From JBGAPI01 sp044221335 (GTDB taxonomy: Bacteria > Pseudomonadota > Gammaproteobacteria > Xanthomonadales > Ahniellaceae): 64,000 bases of DNA. Of the stretch, positions 20,481 through 29,981 are shown one piece after another; positions within the stretch are counted from its first letter, which is position 1; each line of letters begins with the position of its first letter. The translations under genes and the position numbers were made by a program. Location: NCBI GenBank assembly GCA_044221335.1, contig JBGAPI010000013.1, positions 43,256 through 107,255 on the forward strand, read 5' to 3'. Under the pieces are notes generated by a model. That model saw only the letters and a program-made list of their open reading frames with translations. It did no database searches and was not told the DNA's origin.

Positions 20481-21146
20481 ATGCCTGCCATCCTCCTCGC
20501 CGACGACCATCCACTGTTCCGCGACGCCCTCACCGGCGCCGTTCGGCTGGCTGTGGACGGAGCGCAGGTGTTCAGTGCGGCGGACGTCGGCACCCTGCTC
20601 GCGCTGATCGAGCAGCATCCGGATGCCGACCTCTTGCTGCTCGATCTCAACATGCCCGGTGCCAACGGCTTCTCGGCGCTGGTGCACGTGCGCGCGTCCT
20701 GGCCCGGGCTGCCGGTCGTGGTGGTGTCGGCGCGCGAGGATGCGTCGACGATGCGTCGCGCTCTGGCGCACGGCGCTGCCGGCTTCATCCCGAAATCCGC
20801 CGACGCCACGATCCTGGTCACTGCACTGTCGACCGTGCTCGACGGCGGCACCTGGGCGCCGGTCGAGGCGCGGCAGCCCAGCGCGCTGGCGCCCGAAGAA
20901 GCGGCCCTCGCGCGCCGGCTGTCCGAACTGACCCCGGCGCAGTTCCGGGTGCTCGGCATGGTCGCCAACGGCCTGCTCAACAAGCAGATCGCCTTCGAGC
21001 TGGAGGTCTCCGAGGCCACCGTGAAGGCCCACATGACGGCGGTGATGCGCAAGCTCGGGGTGCACACGCGGACCCAGGCGGTGATGCTGGTCGGCAAGCT
21101 GGCATTGGACCAGGCGGATGTGCGGTTGCCGGTGGAAGAGGGCTGA
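20481..21146 (+). CDS. crbR: LuxR-family response regulator, CrbR/ErdR-like
   Basis: From the ATG at 20481 the product is 221 residues. The receiver has the acidic pair in LADDHPLF, phospho-acceptor Asp in LLLLDLNMPG near 54, and Lys in FIPKSADA. The C-terminal LuxR helix-turn-helix is LTPAQFRVLGMVANGLLNKQIAFELEVSEATVKAHMTAVM. An in-frame ATG upstream lies within the family A repeat and is rejected. Position between acs and a transporter-type hybrid kinase fits CrbR (ErdR), which activates acs in Vibrio and Pseudomonas. The symbol rests on this context and not on any residue unique to CrbR. Confidence 0.85.
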   Translation: MPAILLADDHPLFRDALTGAVRLAVDGAQVFSAADVGTLLALIEQHPDADLLLLDLNMPGANGFSALVHVRASWPGLPVVVVSAREDASTMRRALAHGAAGFIPKSADATILVTALSTVLDGGTWAPVEARQPSALAPEEAALARRLSELTPAQFRVLGMVANGLLNKQIAFELEVSEATVKAHMTAVMRKLGVHTRTQAVMLVGKLALDQADVRLPVEEG

Positions 21147-21205
21147 ACCTGGGTGCGTCTTGGACGCAGCAGCCCGCCAACGCCTCGCACGCGCGGCGGA
21201 CGATC

Positions 21206-21376
21206 CGTCATTGCGGGGGATCGCTTCGACGACGACGCAATCCTAGCCCTTGCTGTTCGCCTCGGGAGCGGGCTGACGAAGGCGCTGGACTGCTTCGCTG
21301 CGCTCGCAATGACGGAAGTGTTGCTTCACTGCGCTCGCCATGGCGAGGGTGCTGGTCGCGGCGCTCGCAGTGACGA
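21206..21376. repeat. degenerate family A repeat with extra half copy
   Basis: The left arm is decayed (CGTCATTGCGGGGGATCGCT) but the right arm is intact (CTGGACTGCTTCGCTGCGCT followed by CGCAATGACGG). Another damaged half (CTTCACTGCGCTCGCCATGG) follows, up to GCAGTGACGAG. The 340-bp gap between the crbR-like and crbS-like genes is otherwise empty as far as I can see; the last 100 bp show no recognisable gene or site. Confidence 0.7.
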
Positions 21377-21486
21377 GAGTGCCGCGTCGCTGACCAGGCA
21401 CTGCACGCCCCGGCGTGGCAAGGCCGGTGCACCGCGGCGCAGCCCTCGACGATCGCGCGGGCGACAACGGCGGAGGGCCGCAGCGC

Positions 21487-24400
21487 CTATTCCTGCCGCG
21501 GCGCCTTCCGTGCAGCGATCGCCGCCAGCAGCGCCCGCAATGCCGCCGGTTTCACCGGCTTGCGCAACAACGGATAGCCGCGGCGGCGGGCGTCCGCCGC
21601 GACCTCGTCGCTGGCGTCGGCCGTGATCAGCGCCCCGGCGGGAACCGCGCCCGCGGCGCCGGCGCGCAGTTCGTCCAGCGCGTCGAGGCCCTCCAGCCGA
21701 TCCTGCAGATGGTAGTCGGCGAGCACGGCGTCGCAGCGGGTGTGCGCGAGGATCTCGCGGGCCGCATCGATCCGGGCGGCAGTCAGCACCACGAGACCCC
21801 AGCGCGCGAGCAGCAGTCTCATGCCGTCGAGGATGGCCGGATCGTTGTCGAGGCACAGCACGGTCAGCCCGGCGATCTCCGACGGCGGCTCCGCCGCGGG
21901 AGTCGCCGCGAGCGGCTGCGCTTCGGCACGCGCAGCCTCGACGACGAAGCGCGACCCGCGACCCGGCACCGACGCGAGCCGCAGCGGGTGATCGAGCAGC
22001 CGGGCGATGCGGTCGCAGATCGACAGGCCGAGTCCCAGGCCCTTCTCGCCCCAGGGCGAGTGCAGCGCGAGGCGCTGGAACTCCTCGAAGATCCGCTGGC
22101 GATGCTCGACCTCGATGCCCGGGCCGGTGTCGAGCACTTCGATCGACACCCGCGCACCGTGGCGGCGACAGCCGAGCAGCACGCCGCCGGTCGAGGTGTA
22201 GCGCAGCGCGTTGCTGACCAGGTTCTGCAGCACCCGCCGCAGCAGGCGACGGTCGCTCGCGATCCACAGCCGCGTCGGCACCACGGCGAAGGACAGGCCG
22301 CGCTGTTCCGCGAGCGGCGCGAACTGGGCGGCCAGCGCCGCGAACAGTTCCCCGAGCGGCATCGGTGCGACCTCCGCCCGCATCGTCCCGGAGTCGAGCC
22401 GCGAGATCTCCAGCAACGCGTCGAGCAGATCCTCGGCGGCGCGCAGCGCGGTATCGACCCGCTCGGCGAGCTGCGCCGACTCGGCGTCGGCCACCGGCCG
22501 CATCCTGAGCGCCGAGGTGAACAGCCGTGCGGCATTGAGCGGCTGCAGCAGGTCGTGGCTGGCGGCCGCGACGAAGCGCGACTTCGACAGGTTGGCCGCC
22601 TCCGCCTCCTGCTTCGCCAGCCGCTGGGCGATCAACGCCTCCTCCAGTTCCCCGGTGCGCAGGGCGACCCGCTGCTCGAGCAGCTCGGTCGCCTCGCGCA
22701 GCTCCGCCTCGACCCGCTTGTAGTCGCTGACGTCGGCATAGGTCGTGACGAAGCCGCCGCCCGGCATCGGCTGGCCACGCATCTCGATCACGGTGCCATC
22801 GCTGCGGGTGCGCTGGAACAGGTAGGGTGTGCCGCGACGGAGATGCTCCAGGCGCTTGTCGACCTGCTCCTCGACTTCGCCGTCGCCCCAGAGGCCACGG
22901 CCGGCGTTGTAGCGGATCAGGTCCTCGACCCGGGCGCCGACCTGCACCATCCCGTCGGGATAGGGGAACAGCTCGAGGTAGCGACGGTTCCAGGCGACGA
23001 GGCGGAACTCCTGGTCGACCACGCTGATCCCCTGGCTGACATTCTCCATCGTCGCCTCGAGCAGCTCGCGGTTGAAGCGCAGCTCCTGGCTGGTCTCGTC
23101 GAGCAGCGCGGCGACCTCGTCGACCTCGAGGCCGGTGCCGGAGAGCGCGCCGGACAGCACCAGGCGCGCCGAGGTCGCGCCGATCGCCGCCGCCAGCGAG
23201 CGCTCGCAGGCCTGCAGCAGGCCGCGGTCGGCCGGAGCGTCGCGCCCGAGCGGCTTCGCGCGGGCGCCATTGACCTCCGCCAGCATGCGGGCCGCGGCCT
23301 CGGCGCCGAGCACGCGCTCGGCGAGGTCGACCAGATCGCCGACCCGGAGATTCGCGGCGGCGGCCGCAGCCCCGAGGTCGGCGCGGCCGCCGGTCTCGAG
23401 GCTGAGGAAGGTACGCGACAGGCGGCGCTCGTCGATGCCGGCCGGTCGCCACGCCGAGACCACCGCCAGCAGCCCGATATTGAGCGCCCAAGCCCACAGC
23501 GTGCCGTGGGTGATCGGATCGAGACCCTCGATCCCGAACAGGGCGTGCGGGCGGAGCCCGGCGATGCCGGCGGGCCCGAGCGCGAGCCAGGCGCTGGGCA
23601 GGAAGCCGGCGCCGGACAGCGTCGGCAGGAACAGCGTGTAGATCCACACCGCGAAGCCGCCGACCAGCCCGGCGGTGACGGCCGCGCGCGACACCGAGCG
23701 GAACAGGAAGCCGGCGACGATGGCCGGCATGAACTGCGCCACCGCGGAGAACGCCAGCAGGCCGACCGAGGCGAGGTTCGGAAACTCGGCGCTGAGCCGG
23801 TAGTAGGCGAACGCCGTGGCGGCGAGCGCCAGGATCGCGGCGCGGCGCACCCACAGCACGAGTGCGGACAGGTCCGCGTCCCGGCGCGACAGCAGCCCGA
23901 GGCGCGACAGCGCCGGCAGCACCAGCTCGTTCGAGACCATGGTCGCGAGCGCGACACTGGCGACGATCACCATGCCGGTCGCCGCGGAGAAGCCGCCGAG
24001 GAAGGCGAGCATCGACAGCGCCGTGCTGCCGTGCGCCTGCGGCAGCCACAGCACGAAGCTGTCGGGATGCACCGACGCCGGCGGCGCGCTGCGGACGCCG
24101 GCCAATGCGATCGGCAGTACCAGCGCGCTGAACGCCGCGAGATAGAGCGGGAAGGCCCAGCGCGCGGTAGCGACGTCGGACAGATCCTCGCACTCGACGA
24201 CCCCGACCTGGAACTGCCGCGGCAGGCAGACGATCGCGCAGAACGCGAGCAGGGTCTGGGTGGCGAAGCCGAGCGAGCCCAGCGTCGCCGGCGACAGCGG
24301 CAACTCGGCCGCCGGCAGCGCCAGCGCGCCCGGCGTGCCGAGCAGGTTCCAGGCGTAGAGTCCGACCGCGGCGAAGGCGACGAGCTTCACCAACGACTCC

Positions 24401-24987
24401 AGCGCGATCGCGAGCATCAGGCCGCGATGGTGCTCGGTGGCGTCGACCTCGCGGGTGCCGAACAGGATCGCAAACACCGCGAGCAGCGCGGCGACGTAGA
24501 ACGCGGCATCGGCGAACCACGCGCCGGCGGCGCGACCACCACCGCCGGCGAGCACGTCGATGCTCATCCCGACGGCCTTGAACTGCAGTGCCAGGTAGGG
24601 GATCGCGGCGGTGATCGCGATCAGCGTGACCAGCACGGCGAGGCGCTGGCTGCGGCCGTAGCGCGACGCGATGAAGTCCGCGATCGAGGTCGACGAACGC
24701 AGCTGCGCGACCGCGACCAGCCGCCCGAAGCGCGCGCCGAACAGCAGGAACAGCAGCGCAGGTCCGAGGTAGATCGGCAGGTAGGAGAAGCCGCCGGCGA
24801 CCGCGCTGCCGACCGCGCCGTAGAAGGTCCAGGAGGTGCAGTACACCGCGAGCGCGAGGCTGTAGACCAGCGTGCGCAGCCACGGCCGCCCGGGTAGCAC
24901 CGCGCGGCGATCGCCGAGCCAGGCGACGCCGAACAGCGCGGCGAGGTAGACCAGCGCCAGCAGCAGCAACAACCAGGCAGAAATCAT
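21487..24987 (-). CDS. crbS: CrbS-like hybrid histidine kinase with sodium:solute symporter domain
   Basis: The 1166-residue protein combines a transporter-like sensor and a kinase. Residues 1 to about 490 form an SSS-type bundle of about 13 helices (CTSWTFYGAVGSAVAGGFSY near 50). A linker and coiled region (about 520-640) follow, then a PAS domain (NVSQGISVVDQEFRLVAWNR near 670). The kinase acceptor His is in VAAASHDLLQPLNAARLF, the ATPase has NALRYTSTGG, and a C-terminal receiver (VLCLDNDPAI, Asp in AVLADYHLQD) ends the protein. This order matches CrbS/MxtR, partner of CrbR. The start at 24987 (MISAWLL) removes a short basic extension. It is convergent with the regulator gene and divergent from actP. 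Confidence 0.9.
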   Translation of the reverse strand: MISAWLLLLLALVYLAALFGVAWLGDRRAVLPGRPWLRTLVYSLALAVYCTSWTFYGAVGSAVAGGFSYLPIYLGPALLFLLFGARFGRLVAVAQLRSSTSIADFIASRYGRSQRLAVLVTLIAITAAIPYLALQFKAVGMSIDVLAGGGGRAAGAWFADAAFYVAALLAVFAILFGTREVDATEHHRGLMLAIALESLVKLVAFAAVGLYAWNLLGTPGALALPAAELPLSPATLGSLGFATQTLLAFCAIVCLPRQFQVGVVECEDLSDVATARWAFPLYLAAFSALVLPIALAGVRSAPPASVHPDSFVLWLPQAHGSTALSMLAFLGGFSAATGMVIVASVALATMVSNELVLPALSRLGLLSRRDADLSALVLWVRRAAILALAATAFAYYRLSAEFPNLASVGLLAFSAVAQFMPAIVAGFLFRSVSRAAVTAGLVGGFAVWIYTLFLPTLSGAGFLPSAWLALGPAGIAGLRPHALFGIEGLDPITHGTLWAWALNIGLLAVVSAWRPAGIDERRLSRTFLSLETGGRADLGAAAAAANLRVGDLVDLAERVLGAEAAARMLAEVNGARAKPLGRDAPADRGLLQACERSLAAAIGATSARLVLSGALSGTGLEVDEVAALLDETSQELRFNRELLEATMENVSQGISVVDQEFRLVAWNRRYLELFPYPDGMVQVGARVEDLIRYNAGRGLWGDGEVEEQVDKRLEHLRRGTPYLFQRTRSDGTVIEMRGQPMPGGGFVTTYADVSDYKRVEAELREATELLEQRVALRTGELEEALIAQRLAKQEAEAANLSKSRFVAAASHDLLQPLNAARLFTSALRMRPVADAESAQLAERVDTALRAAEDLLDALLEISRLDSGTMRAEVAPMPLGELFAALAAQFAPLAEQRGLSFAVVPTRLWIASDRRLLRRVLQNLVSNALRYTSTGGVLLGCRRHGARVSIEVLDTGPGIEVEHRQRIFEEFQRLALHSPWGEKGLGLGLSICDRIARLLDHPLRLASVPGRGSRFVVEAARAEAQPLAATPAAEPPSEIAGLTVLCLDNDPAILDGMRLLLARWGLVVLTAARIDAAREILAHTRCDAVLADYHLQDRLEGLDALDELRAGAAGAVPAGALITADASDEVAADARRRGYPLLRKPVKPAALRALLAAIAARKAPRQE

Positions 24988-25168
24988 CGACCGAATTCCC
25001 CGCCGACCCTGCAACCCGGGCGAGGGTCCAAAATTGCGGGCGGATGCGCAAGCAGCCGCCTGTTCGACGAACGGCTAATTGCCTCCGCTGCGACGAGGCC
25101 CCAGCATCCCGACCGGTGAATCCGCGCCCGCCGTCCGGCCGCGTGCGGCGATTCCGGGGAGGATGACG

Positions 25169-25495
25169 ATGAGCGACAAGGCGATGGACTGGGCCGCGAT
25201 CGATCGCGACCCGCGCTTCGTGGAACTGCATCGGCGCAAGTCGCGGTTCCTGTGGAGCCTGATGGCGATCTCGGTGGTCTACTACTTCGCGCTGCCGATC
25301 GGCGCCGCGTACTTCCAGGAACTGTTCCGGATCAAGGTCTGGGGGCCGATCAACGTCGGCCTGGTGTTCGCGCTGTCCGAGTTCATCGTCGCCTGGGGCA
25401 TCGCGTGGATCTACGCGCGCCGCGCGAACAGCGAATTCGACGCGCTGGCGTCCGAGATCATCGCCAAGGCCGCGTCGATGGGAGAGTCCACATGA
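25169..25495 (+). CDS. DUF485/DUF4212-type membrane protein, ActP partner
   Basis: The 108-residue product has two membrane helices (SLMAISVVYYFALPIGAAYF and NVGLVFALSEFIVAWGIAWI) after a basic N-terminus with RDPRFVELHRRKSRFLW. It is the small YjcH-like protein that precedes actP in many bacteria. The ATG at 25169 is preferred over the one at 25163 because GGGGAGG ends at 25162, giving a 6-nt spacer. Its stop overlaps the actP start (ATGA), so the two are coupled. It may help assemble or regulate the permease; its exact function is unknown. Confidence 0.9.
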   Translation: MSDKAMDWAAIDRDPRFVELHRRKSRFLWSLMAISVVYYFALPIGAAYFQELFRIKVWGPINVGLVFALSEFIVAWGIAWIYARRANSEFDALASEIIAKAASMGEST

Positions 25496-27390
25496 GCCGC
25501 CTCCAGCTCCGCGCCTTCGCCGCCGCCGTCGCGCTGCTGCCGCTGTCCGCCTGGGCCGACGGCGCGGTCAAGGCCGAGTACAAGGGCCTCACCTTCGGCG
25601 TGTTCGGCCTGATCATCGCGCTGACGATGTTCGTCACCTACCTTGCCGCGCGGCGGGTGAAGAGCGCCTCGCAATTCTATGCCGCCGGCCGCTCGGTCAG
25701 CGGCATCCAGAACGGCTGGGCGATCGCCGGCGACTACCTTTCCGCCGCGTCCTTCCTCGGCATCGCCGGCCTGATCTCGCTGTACGGCTACGACGGCTTC
25801 ATGTACTCGGTCGGCTGGCTGGTCGCCTACATCACGGTGCTGCTGGTGATCGCGGAGCCCTGCCGCAACATCGGCAAGTACACGCTGGGCGACGTGCTCG
25901 CGTTCCGCAACGACCCGAAGAAGGCGAAGACGGTCGCGGCGGTGTCGACGATCACCGTGTCGACCTTCTACCTGACCGCGCAGATGGTCGGCGGCGGCGT
26001 CCTGGTGAAGACCCTGATCGGCATCGACTACGAGGTCTCGGTGATCACCGTCGGGGTGCTGATGCTGGCCTACGTGGTGTTCGGCGGCATGGTCGCGACC
26101 ACCTGGGTGCAGATCATCAAGGCGGTGCTGCTGGTGACCGCGTCGGTGATCCTGGTGTTCTTCACCTGGGCACCCTACGGCTTCTCGCTGCCGGGATTCC
26201 TGAACGCCGTGGTGGCCGATCCGAAGGTCGTCGCGCAGGTGACGAAGCTGGTCGGCGACCCCGCGGCGCAGATGAGCGCCGCCGACCTCGGCCAGCGCTT
26301 CCTCGAGCCCGGCCTGTACCTGAAGAACCCGATCGACCAGATCTCGCTCGGCATGGCCCTGGTGCTCGGCACCGCCGGAATGCCGCACATCCTGATGCGC
26401 TTCTTCACCGTGCCGACCGCGCAGGACGCGCGCAAGTCGGTGATCTGGGCGATGGGCATCATCGGCGGCTTCTACGTGCTGACCCTGTTCCTCGGCATGG
26501 GCGCGGCGATCAACGTCGGCGCGGCGAAGATCAGCGCGATCGACGCCGGCGGCAACATGGCCGGCCCCCTGCTGGCGCAGTTCGTGGGCGGCGGCGAGGA
26601 TTCCTGGGTCGGCAATCTCTTCCTCGCCTTCGTGGCCGCGGTCGCGTTCGCCACCATCGTCGCGGTGGTCGCCGGCCTAGTGCTGGCCTCGGCCTCGGCG
26701 ATGAGCCATGACATCTGGGTCGGCGTGGTGAAGGGCGAGCACGCGACACAGGAGGAGGAGGTGCGGGCGGCGCGGATCAGCTCGGTGATCGTCGGCCTGC
26801 TCGCGATCGTGATCGGCATCCTGGCCAAGGGCCAGAACGTGGCGCACCTGGTGGCACTCGCCTTCGCGGTCGCGGCCTCGTCGAACCTGCCGGCGGTGCT
26901 GCTGACGCTGTACTGGAAGCGCTGCAACACCGGCGGCGTGGTGCTCGGCATGCTGGTCGGCGCCTTCGCCGCGATCGCGCTCGTCATGGTGTCGCCGAAC
27001 ATGACCTACCCGAAGGCGGTGAAGGAGGCCGCGCAGAAGATCGTGGACGCCGCGCCGGCGAAGATCGATGCCGCCACCGCCGCCGTCGCCGCCGCGGTCG
27101 ACGATGCGGCCAAGGCCGCGGCGCAGAAGGCACTCGACAAGCTCAACGCCGATCTCAAGGGCGCGCAGGGCAAGCTGGAGCAGTTCCGCGACACCAACAC
27201 CAGCATCGTCGGCCTCGAGGCCCCGCTGATCACGCTGAAGAATCCCGGCATCTTCTCGATCCCGCTCGGCTTCCTCTGCGTGTTCCTGGGTTCGATCTTC
27301 TACCGCGACAAGCGCTCGGAGGAGATGTGGGACGAGCTCTACGTCCGGCAGAACACCGGCATCCACGCCGAGGCCGCGAGCGCTCACTGA
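25492..27390 (+). CDS. actP: acetate permease, sodium:solute symporter family
   Basis: The 632-residue protein starts with a cleavable signal (MSRLQLRAFAAAVALLPLSA, cleavage near AWA-DG), as in E. coli ActP. It continues with SSS helices including QNGWAIAGDYLSAASFLGIA and GTAGMPHILMRFFTVP. It imports acetate and similar short acids with sodium or protons. It is about 80 residues longer than E. coli ActP (549). The excess is mainly a charged, Ala/Lys-rich helical insert at about 505-575 (YPKAVKEAAQKIVDAAP to KGAQGKLEQFRDT) between two late helices. A rho-independent terminator at 27490 follows. Coupling to the DUF485 gene and closeness to acs and crbS support the assignment. Confidence 0.93.
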   Translation: MSRLQLRAFAAAVALLPLSAWADGAVKAEYKGLTFGVFGLIIALTMFVTYLAARRVKSASQFYAAGRSVSGIQNGWAIAGDYLSAASFLGIAGLISLYGYDGFMYSVGWLVAYITVLLVIAEPCRNIGKYTLGDVLAFRNDPKKAKTVAAVSTITVSTFYLTAQMVGGGVLVKTLIGIDYEVSVITVGVLMLAYVVFGGMVATTWVQIIKAVLLVTASVILVFFTWAPYGFSLPGFLNAVVADPKVVAQVTKLVGDPAAQMSAADLGQRFLEPGLYLKNPIDQISLGMALVLGTAGMPHILMRFFTVPTAQDARKSVIWAMGIIGGFYVLTLFLGMGAAINVGAAKISAIDAGGNMAGPLLAQFVGGGEDSWVGNLFLAFVAAVAFATIVAVVAGLVLASASAMSHDIWVGVVKGEHATQEEEVRAARISSVIVGLLAIVIGILAKGQNVAHLVALAFAVAASSNLPAVLLTLYWKRCNTGGVVLGMLVGAFAAIALVMVSPNMTYPKAVKEAAQKIVDAAPAKIDAATAAVAAAVDDAAKAAAQKALDKLNADLKGAQGKLEQFRDTNTSIVGLEAPLITLKNPGIFSIPLGFLCVFLGSIFYRDKRSEEMWDELYVRQNTGIHAEAASAH

Positions 27391-27394
27391 TCGG

Positions 27395-27453
27395 AGGGCG
27401 CGGTGCGCGCCATCGCGAGGCGTCGGAACCATGGCGGGCCATGCCCGCCCTAC
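27395..27453. repeat. intergenic repeat, family C
   Basis: GGGCGCGGTGCGCGCCATCG is followed by ATGGCGGGCCATGCCCGCCC and TAC, the same two-part pattern as at 35649 and 46912. It lies between the actP stop and its terminator. Confidence 0.7.
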
Positions 27454-27489
27454 AGGCTCCCGATCGGCATGGCTCCGCCGATCTCTTCA

Positions 27490-27516
27490 CCCCGGCCTCG
27501 CGCCGGGGTTTTCTTT
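27490..27516 (+). terminator. rho-independent terminator after actP
   Basis: A 7-bp stem CCCCGGC/GCCGGGG with loop CTCGC is followed directly by TTTTCTTT. It lies 100 bp past the actP stop. The facing gene is read from the other strand, so this most likely ends the DUF485-actP transcript. Confidence 0.8.
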
Positions 27517-27594
27517 GTCAGACCGATCCCGAAGAGCGGCGCGCGGGCCGCTCGCGGCGGGCCCCGGGGAGCGGCGGATCCGGTCCGCCCTCCG

Positions 27595-28746
27595 TCAGCC
27601 GCGCAGGCCGCGGATCAGCGCGTCCGCGATGCGCGCCGGGTCGGCGCCGATCAACGTCTCGTTGACCTTGAGGCCGAAGGCATCGCCGCCGGCCGCGGGC
27701 AGGTCGACGCCGTGCGCGGCGACCCGCGCCCGGTACGTCGACACCTCCACGCCGGTCGGCGTCAGGAAGAACAGGCTTGTGCCGTTCGGAACCCGACGCA
27801 CCGCGAGTCGCGGCTCGTCGGCGAGGCGCCGGATCACCTCCTCGCCGACCGCGATCGCCGCGCGCAGTCGTCGTTCCACGCCGGGCAGATGATGGTGCGC
27901 CACCGCCGCGTAGACCCAGCCACCCCAGAGGTTGCCGCCGAACATCCGGCGCGGGTGGTAGAGATCCTTCAGCAGCGCCGCGGGTCCGGCGAGGATCGCG
28001 CCACCGGCCGCGTGGAAGCACTTCCACAGTGACACGTAGACCGTGTCGAACAGCGCGGCGTAGTCGCGCACGTCGCGGCCGGCGTAGGCGGCGGCGACGT
28101 GCAGGCGGGCACCGTCGAGGTGCAGGGCGATGCCGCGGCTCCGGGCTTCGCCGCAGAGCGTCTTCATCGTGTCGAAGTCGACCGCCGCGAGACTGGCGCG
28201 GCGCACGGGCGTCTCGATCGAGATCGCGCCGATCTCGGTGCGCACGCGGCCGCCGGCGGCGCGCTCCAGCTGTGCCGCGACCTCGTTCCAGTCGAACTCG
28301 GACTTCCCCGCGCCCAGCGGCACCAGGTTCAGCTGCGACAGCTGCTCGGCGCCGTCGCCGGTGTCGCAGTAGAGATGACTCTGGTCCTGCACCAGCACCC
28401 GGCGTTTCGGACCGGCCAGCGTGCGCACCGCGAGGTGGTTGGCGAGCGTGCCGCTCGGCAGGAACACCGCCGCCTCCTTGCCGAGCGCCGCGGCGAAGTC
28501 GCGTTCCAGCGCTTCGACCGCACCCCCGCGGCAGTACTCGTCGGCCGTGAATCCCTGCTCCGCGACGAGACGCGACAGCAGCGCACTGTAGTCGCTCGGC
28601 GTGTACGAAATGCCGTCGTGGCCGAAGTCGACGCGGGCCACGCGCTCGCCCCTGCTCGGCTTCGCCGACGCGGGCGGGGAGGCCAGCGTGGCGCCGAGAC
28701 TGCCGGAGGCGCCGAGTGCGAGAAACGTGCGGCGCGTCGTCTGCAT
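27595..28746 (-). CDS. threonine-aldolase-like PLP enzyme with Tat-type signal
   Basis: The 383-residue protein has a fold-type I beta-eliminating lyase domain. FGHDGISYTPSDYSALL, VFLPSGTLANHLAVRTLAG, HLDGARLHVAAAYAG and SLWKCFHAAGGAIL are visible, the last carrying the probable PLP lysine. Threonine aldolases usually start at the DGAT-like motif and are cytosolic. Here about 30 residues precede it: MQTTRRTFLALGASGSLGAT, then LASPPASA, a twin-arginine signal with an AxA cleavage site. A folded cofactor enzyme is a sensible Tat cargo. The substrate may therefore not be threonine. A good RBS (AGGAG) precedes the ATG on the minus strand. It is divergent from the aldo/keto reductase gene. Confidence 0.85.
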   Translation of the reverse strand: MQTTRRTFLALGASGSLGATLASPPASAKPSRGERVARVDFGHDGISYTPSDYSALLSRLVAEQGFTADEYCRGGAVEALERDFAAALGKEAAVFLPSGTLANHLAVRTLAGPKRRVLVQDQSHLYCDTGDGAEQLSQLNLVPLGAGKSEFDWNEVAAQLERAAGGRVRTEIGAISIETPVRRASLAAVDFDTMKTLCGEARSRGIALHLDGARLHVAAAYAGRDVRDYAALFDTVYVSLWKCFHAAGGAILAGPAALLKDLYHPRRMFGGNLWGGWVYAAVAHHHLPGVERRLRAAIAVGEEVIRRLADEPRLAVRRVPNGTSLFFLTPTGVEVSTYRARVAAHGVDLPAAGGDAFGLKVNETLIGADPARIADALIRGLRG

Positions 28747-28858
28747 GGGGTCTCCTCGTTGGCTGGGAAAGAGGATTCGGAGACTGCGCCGGGCGGCACG
28801 AAACGACAACGGCCATCCCTTGCATGCCCTCGATGCGCCATCATCTTCATCGCCCCAG

Positions 28859-28919
28859 GGGAGCGACGGAAGTCGCGGCCTCCAGGCCGCCAACGGCCGC
28901 GGCTTCCGCCGCTCCCACG
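28859..28919. repeat. intergenic repeat, family B (variant)
   Basis: GGGAGCGACGGAAGTCGCGG pairs with CCGCGGCTTCCGCCGCTCCC; between them GGCCTCCAGGCCGCCAACGG adds an inner hairpin. The element ends about 22 bp before the aldo/keto reductase start. Confidence 0.75.
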
Positions 28920-28941
28920 ATGTATCCGGAGGAAATTCGCC

Positions 28942-29931
28942 ATGCAGACCCGCCGCCTCGGCCGCACCGGCCCCACCGTTTCCGCCCTCGGCCTGGGCTG
29001 CATGGGGATGAGCGAGTTCTATTCGGGACGCGACGATGCCGAGTCGCTGGCGACGATCGCCCACGCGCTCGAGCGCGGCATCACCTTGTTCGACACCGCC
29101 GACATGTACGGCCCCTACATCAACGAGGAACTGGTCGGGCGTGCGCTCGCGGGACGGCACGACGTCACCCTCGCGACCAAGTTCGGTTTCGTGCGCGATG
29201 CGGCCGATCCGACCCGGCGGGTGATCTGCGGCCGCCCCGACTATGTCCGCCAGGCCTGCGACGCCAGCCTCGCAAGGCTCGGGGTCGAGCGCATCGGCCT
29301 GTACTACCTGCACCGCTGGGACAAGACCGTGCCGATCGAGGAGACCGTCGGCGCGATGGCGGATCTCGTCCGTGCCGGCAAGGTCGCGCACCTCGGCCTC
29401 TCGGAGGTCGGCGCGGCAACGTTGCGCCGCGCCGCCGCCGTGCATCCGATCGCGGCGCTGCAGAGCGAGTACTCGCTGTGGTCCCGCGACGTCGAGCGCA
29501 ACGGCGTGCTCGCCGCATGCCGCGAGCTCGGCATCGGCTTCGTGCCCTATTCGCCGCTGGGGCGCGGTTTCCTCACCGGCGCGATCGCGAAGCCCGCGGA
29601 CCTCGCGGCCGACGACTACCGGCTCACCAATCCGCGCTTCCAGGGCGACAACTTCGACCGCAACGTCGCGCTCGCCGGCGAGGTCCGCTCGCTCGCGACG
29701 GCCAGGGGCATCACGCCCGCGCAGCTGGCGCTCGCCTGGGTGCTGGCACAGGGCGAGGACATCGTGCCGATTCCGGGCACCAAGCGGCGGCGCTATCTCG
29801 ACGACAACCTCGGCGCGGTCGGCGTGAGCTTCTCCGCCGACGAGCTCGCCCGACTCGATGCGCGATTCGCGCCGGGCACGGCGGCGGGTGAGCGCTACCC
29901 CGAGCGGATGATGCAGCTGGTGGACCGCTAG
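28942..29931 (+). CDS. aldo/keto reductase
   Basis: The 329-residue protein is a typical NADPH-dependent (beta/alpha)8 reductase. The catalytic tetrad is visible: Asp and Tyr in LFDTADMYGPY near residues 50-55, Lys in LATKFGF near 79, and His in YYLHRWD near 120. The nucleotide-binding end reads IPGTKRRRYLDDNLGAV. Length and motifs fit the AKR13-like group that reduces small aldehydes or quinones; the substrate is unknown. GGAGGA ends 7 bp before the ATG. The gene is monocistronic, with a family A repeat after it. Confidence 0.93.
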   Translation: MQTRRLGRTGPTVSALGLGCMGMSEFYSGRDDAESLATIAHALERGITLFDTADMYGPYINEELVGRALAGRHDVTLATKFGFVRDAADPTRRVICGRPDYVRQACDASLARLGVERIGLYYLHRWDKTVPIEETVGAMADLVRAGKVAHLGLSEVGAATLRRAAAVHPIAALQSEYSLWSRDVERNGVLAACRELGIGFVPYSPLGRGFLTGAIAKPADLAADDYRLTNPRFQGDNFDRNVALAGEVRSLATARGITPAQLALAWVLAQGEDIVPIPGTKRRRYLDDNLGAVGVSFSADELARLDARFAPGTAAGERYPERMMQLVDR

Positions 29932-29981
29932 GGGGTGCCTCGGCGCACCGGCCGCACGACCAACGGTCGTCCGAAACGACC

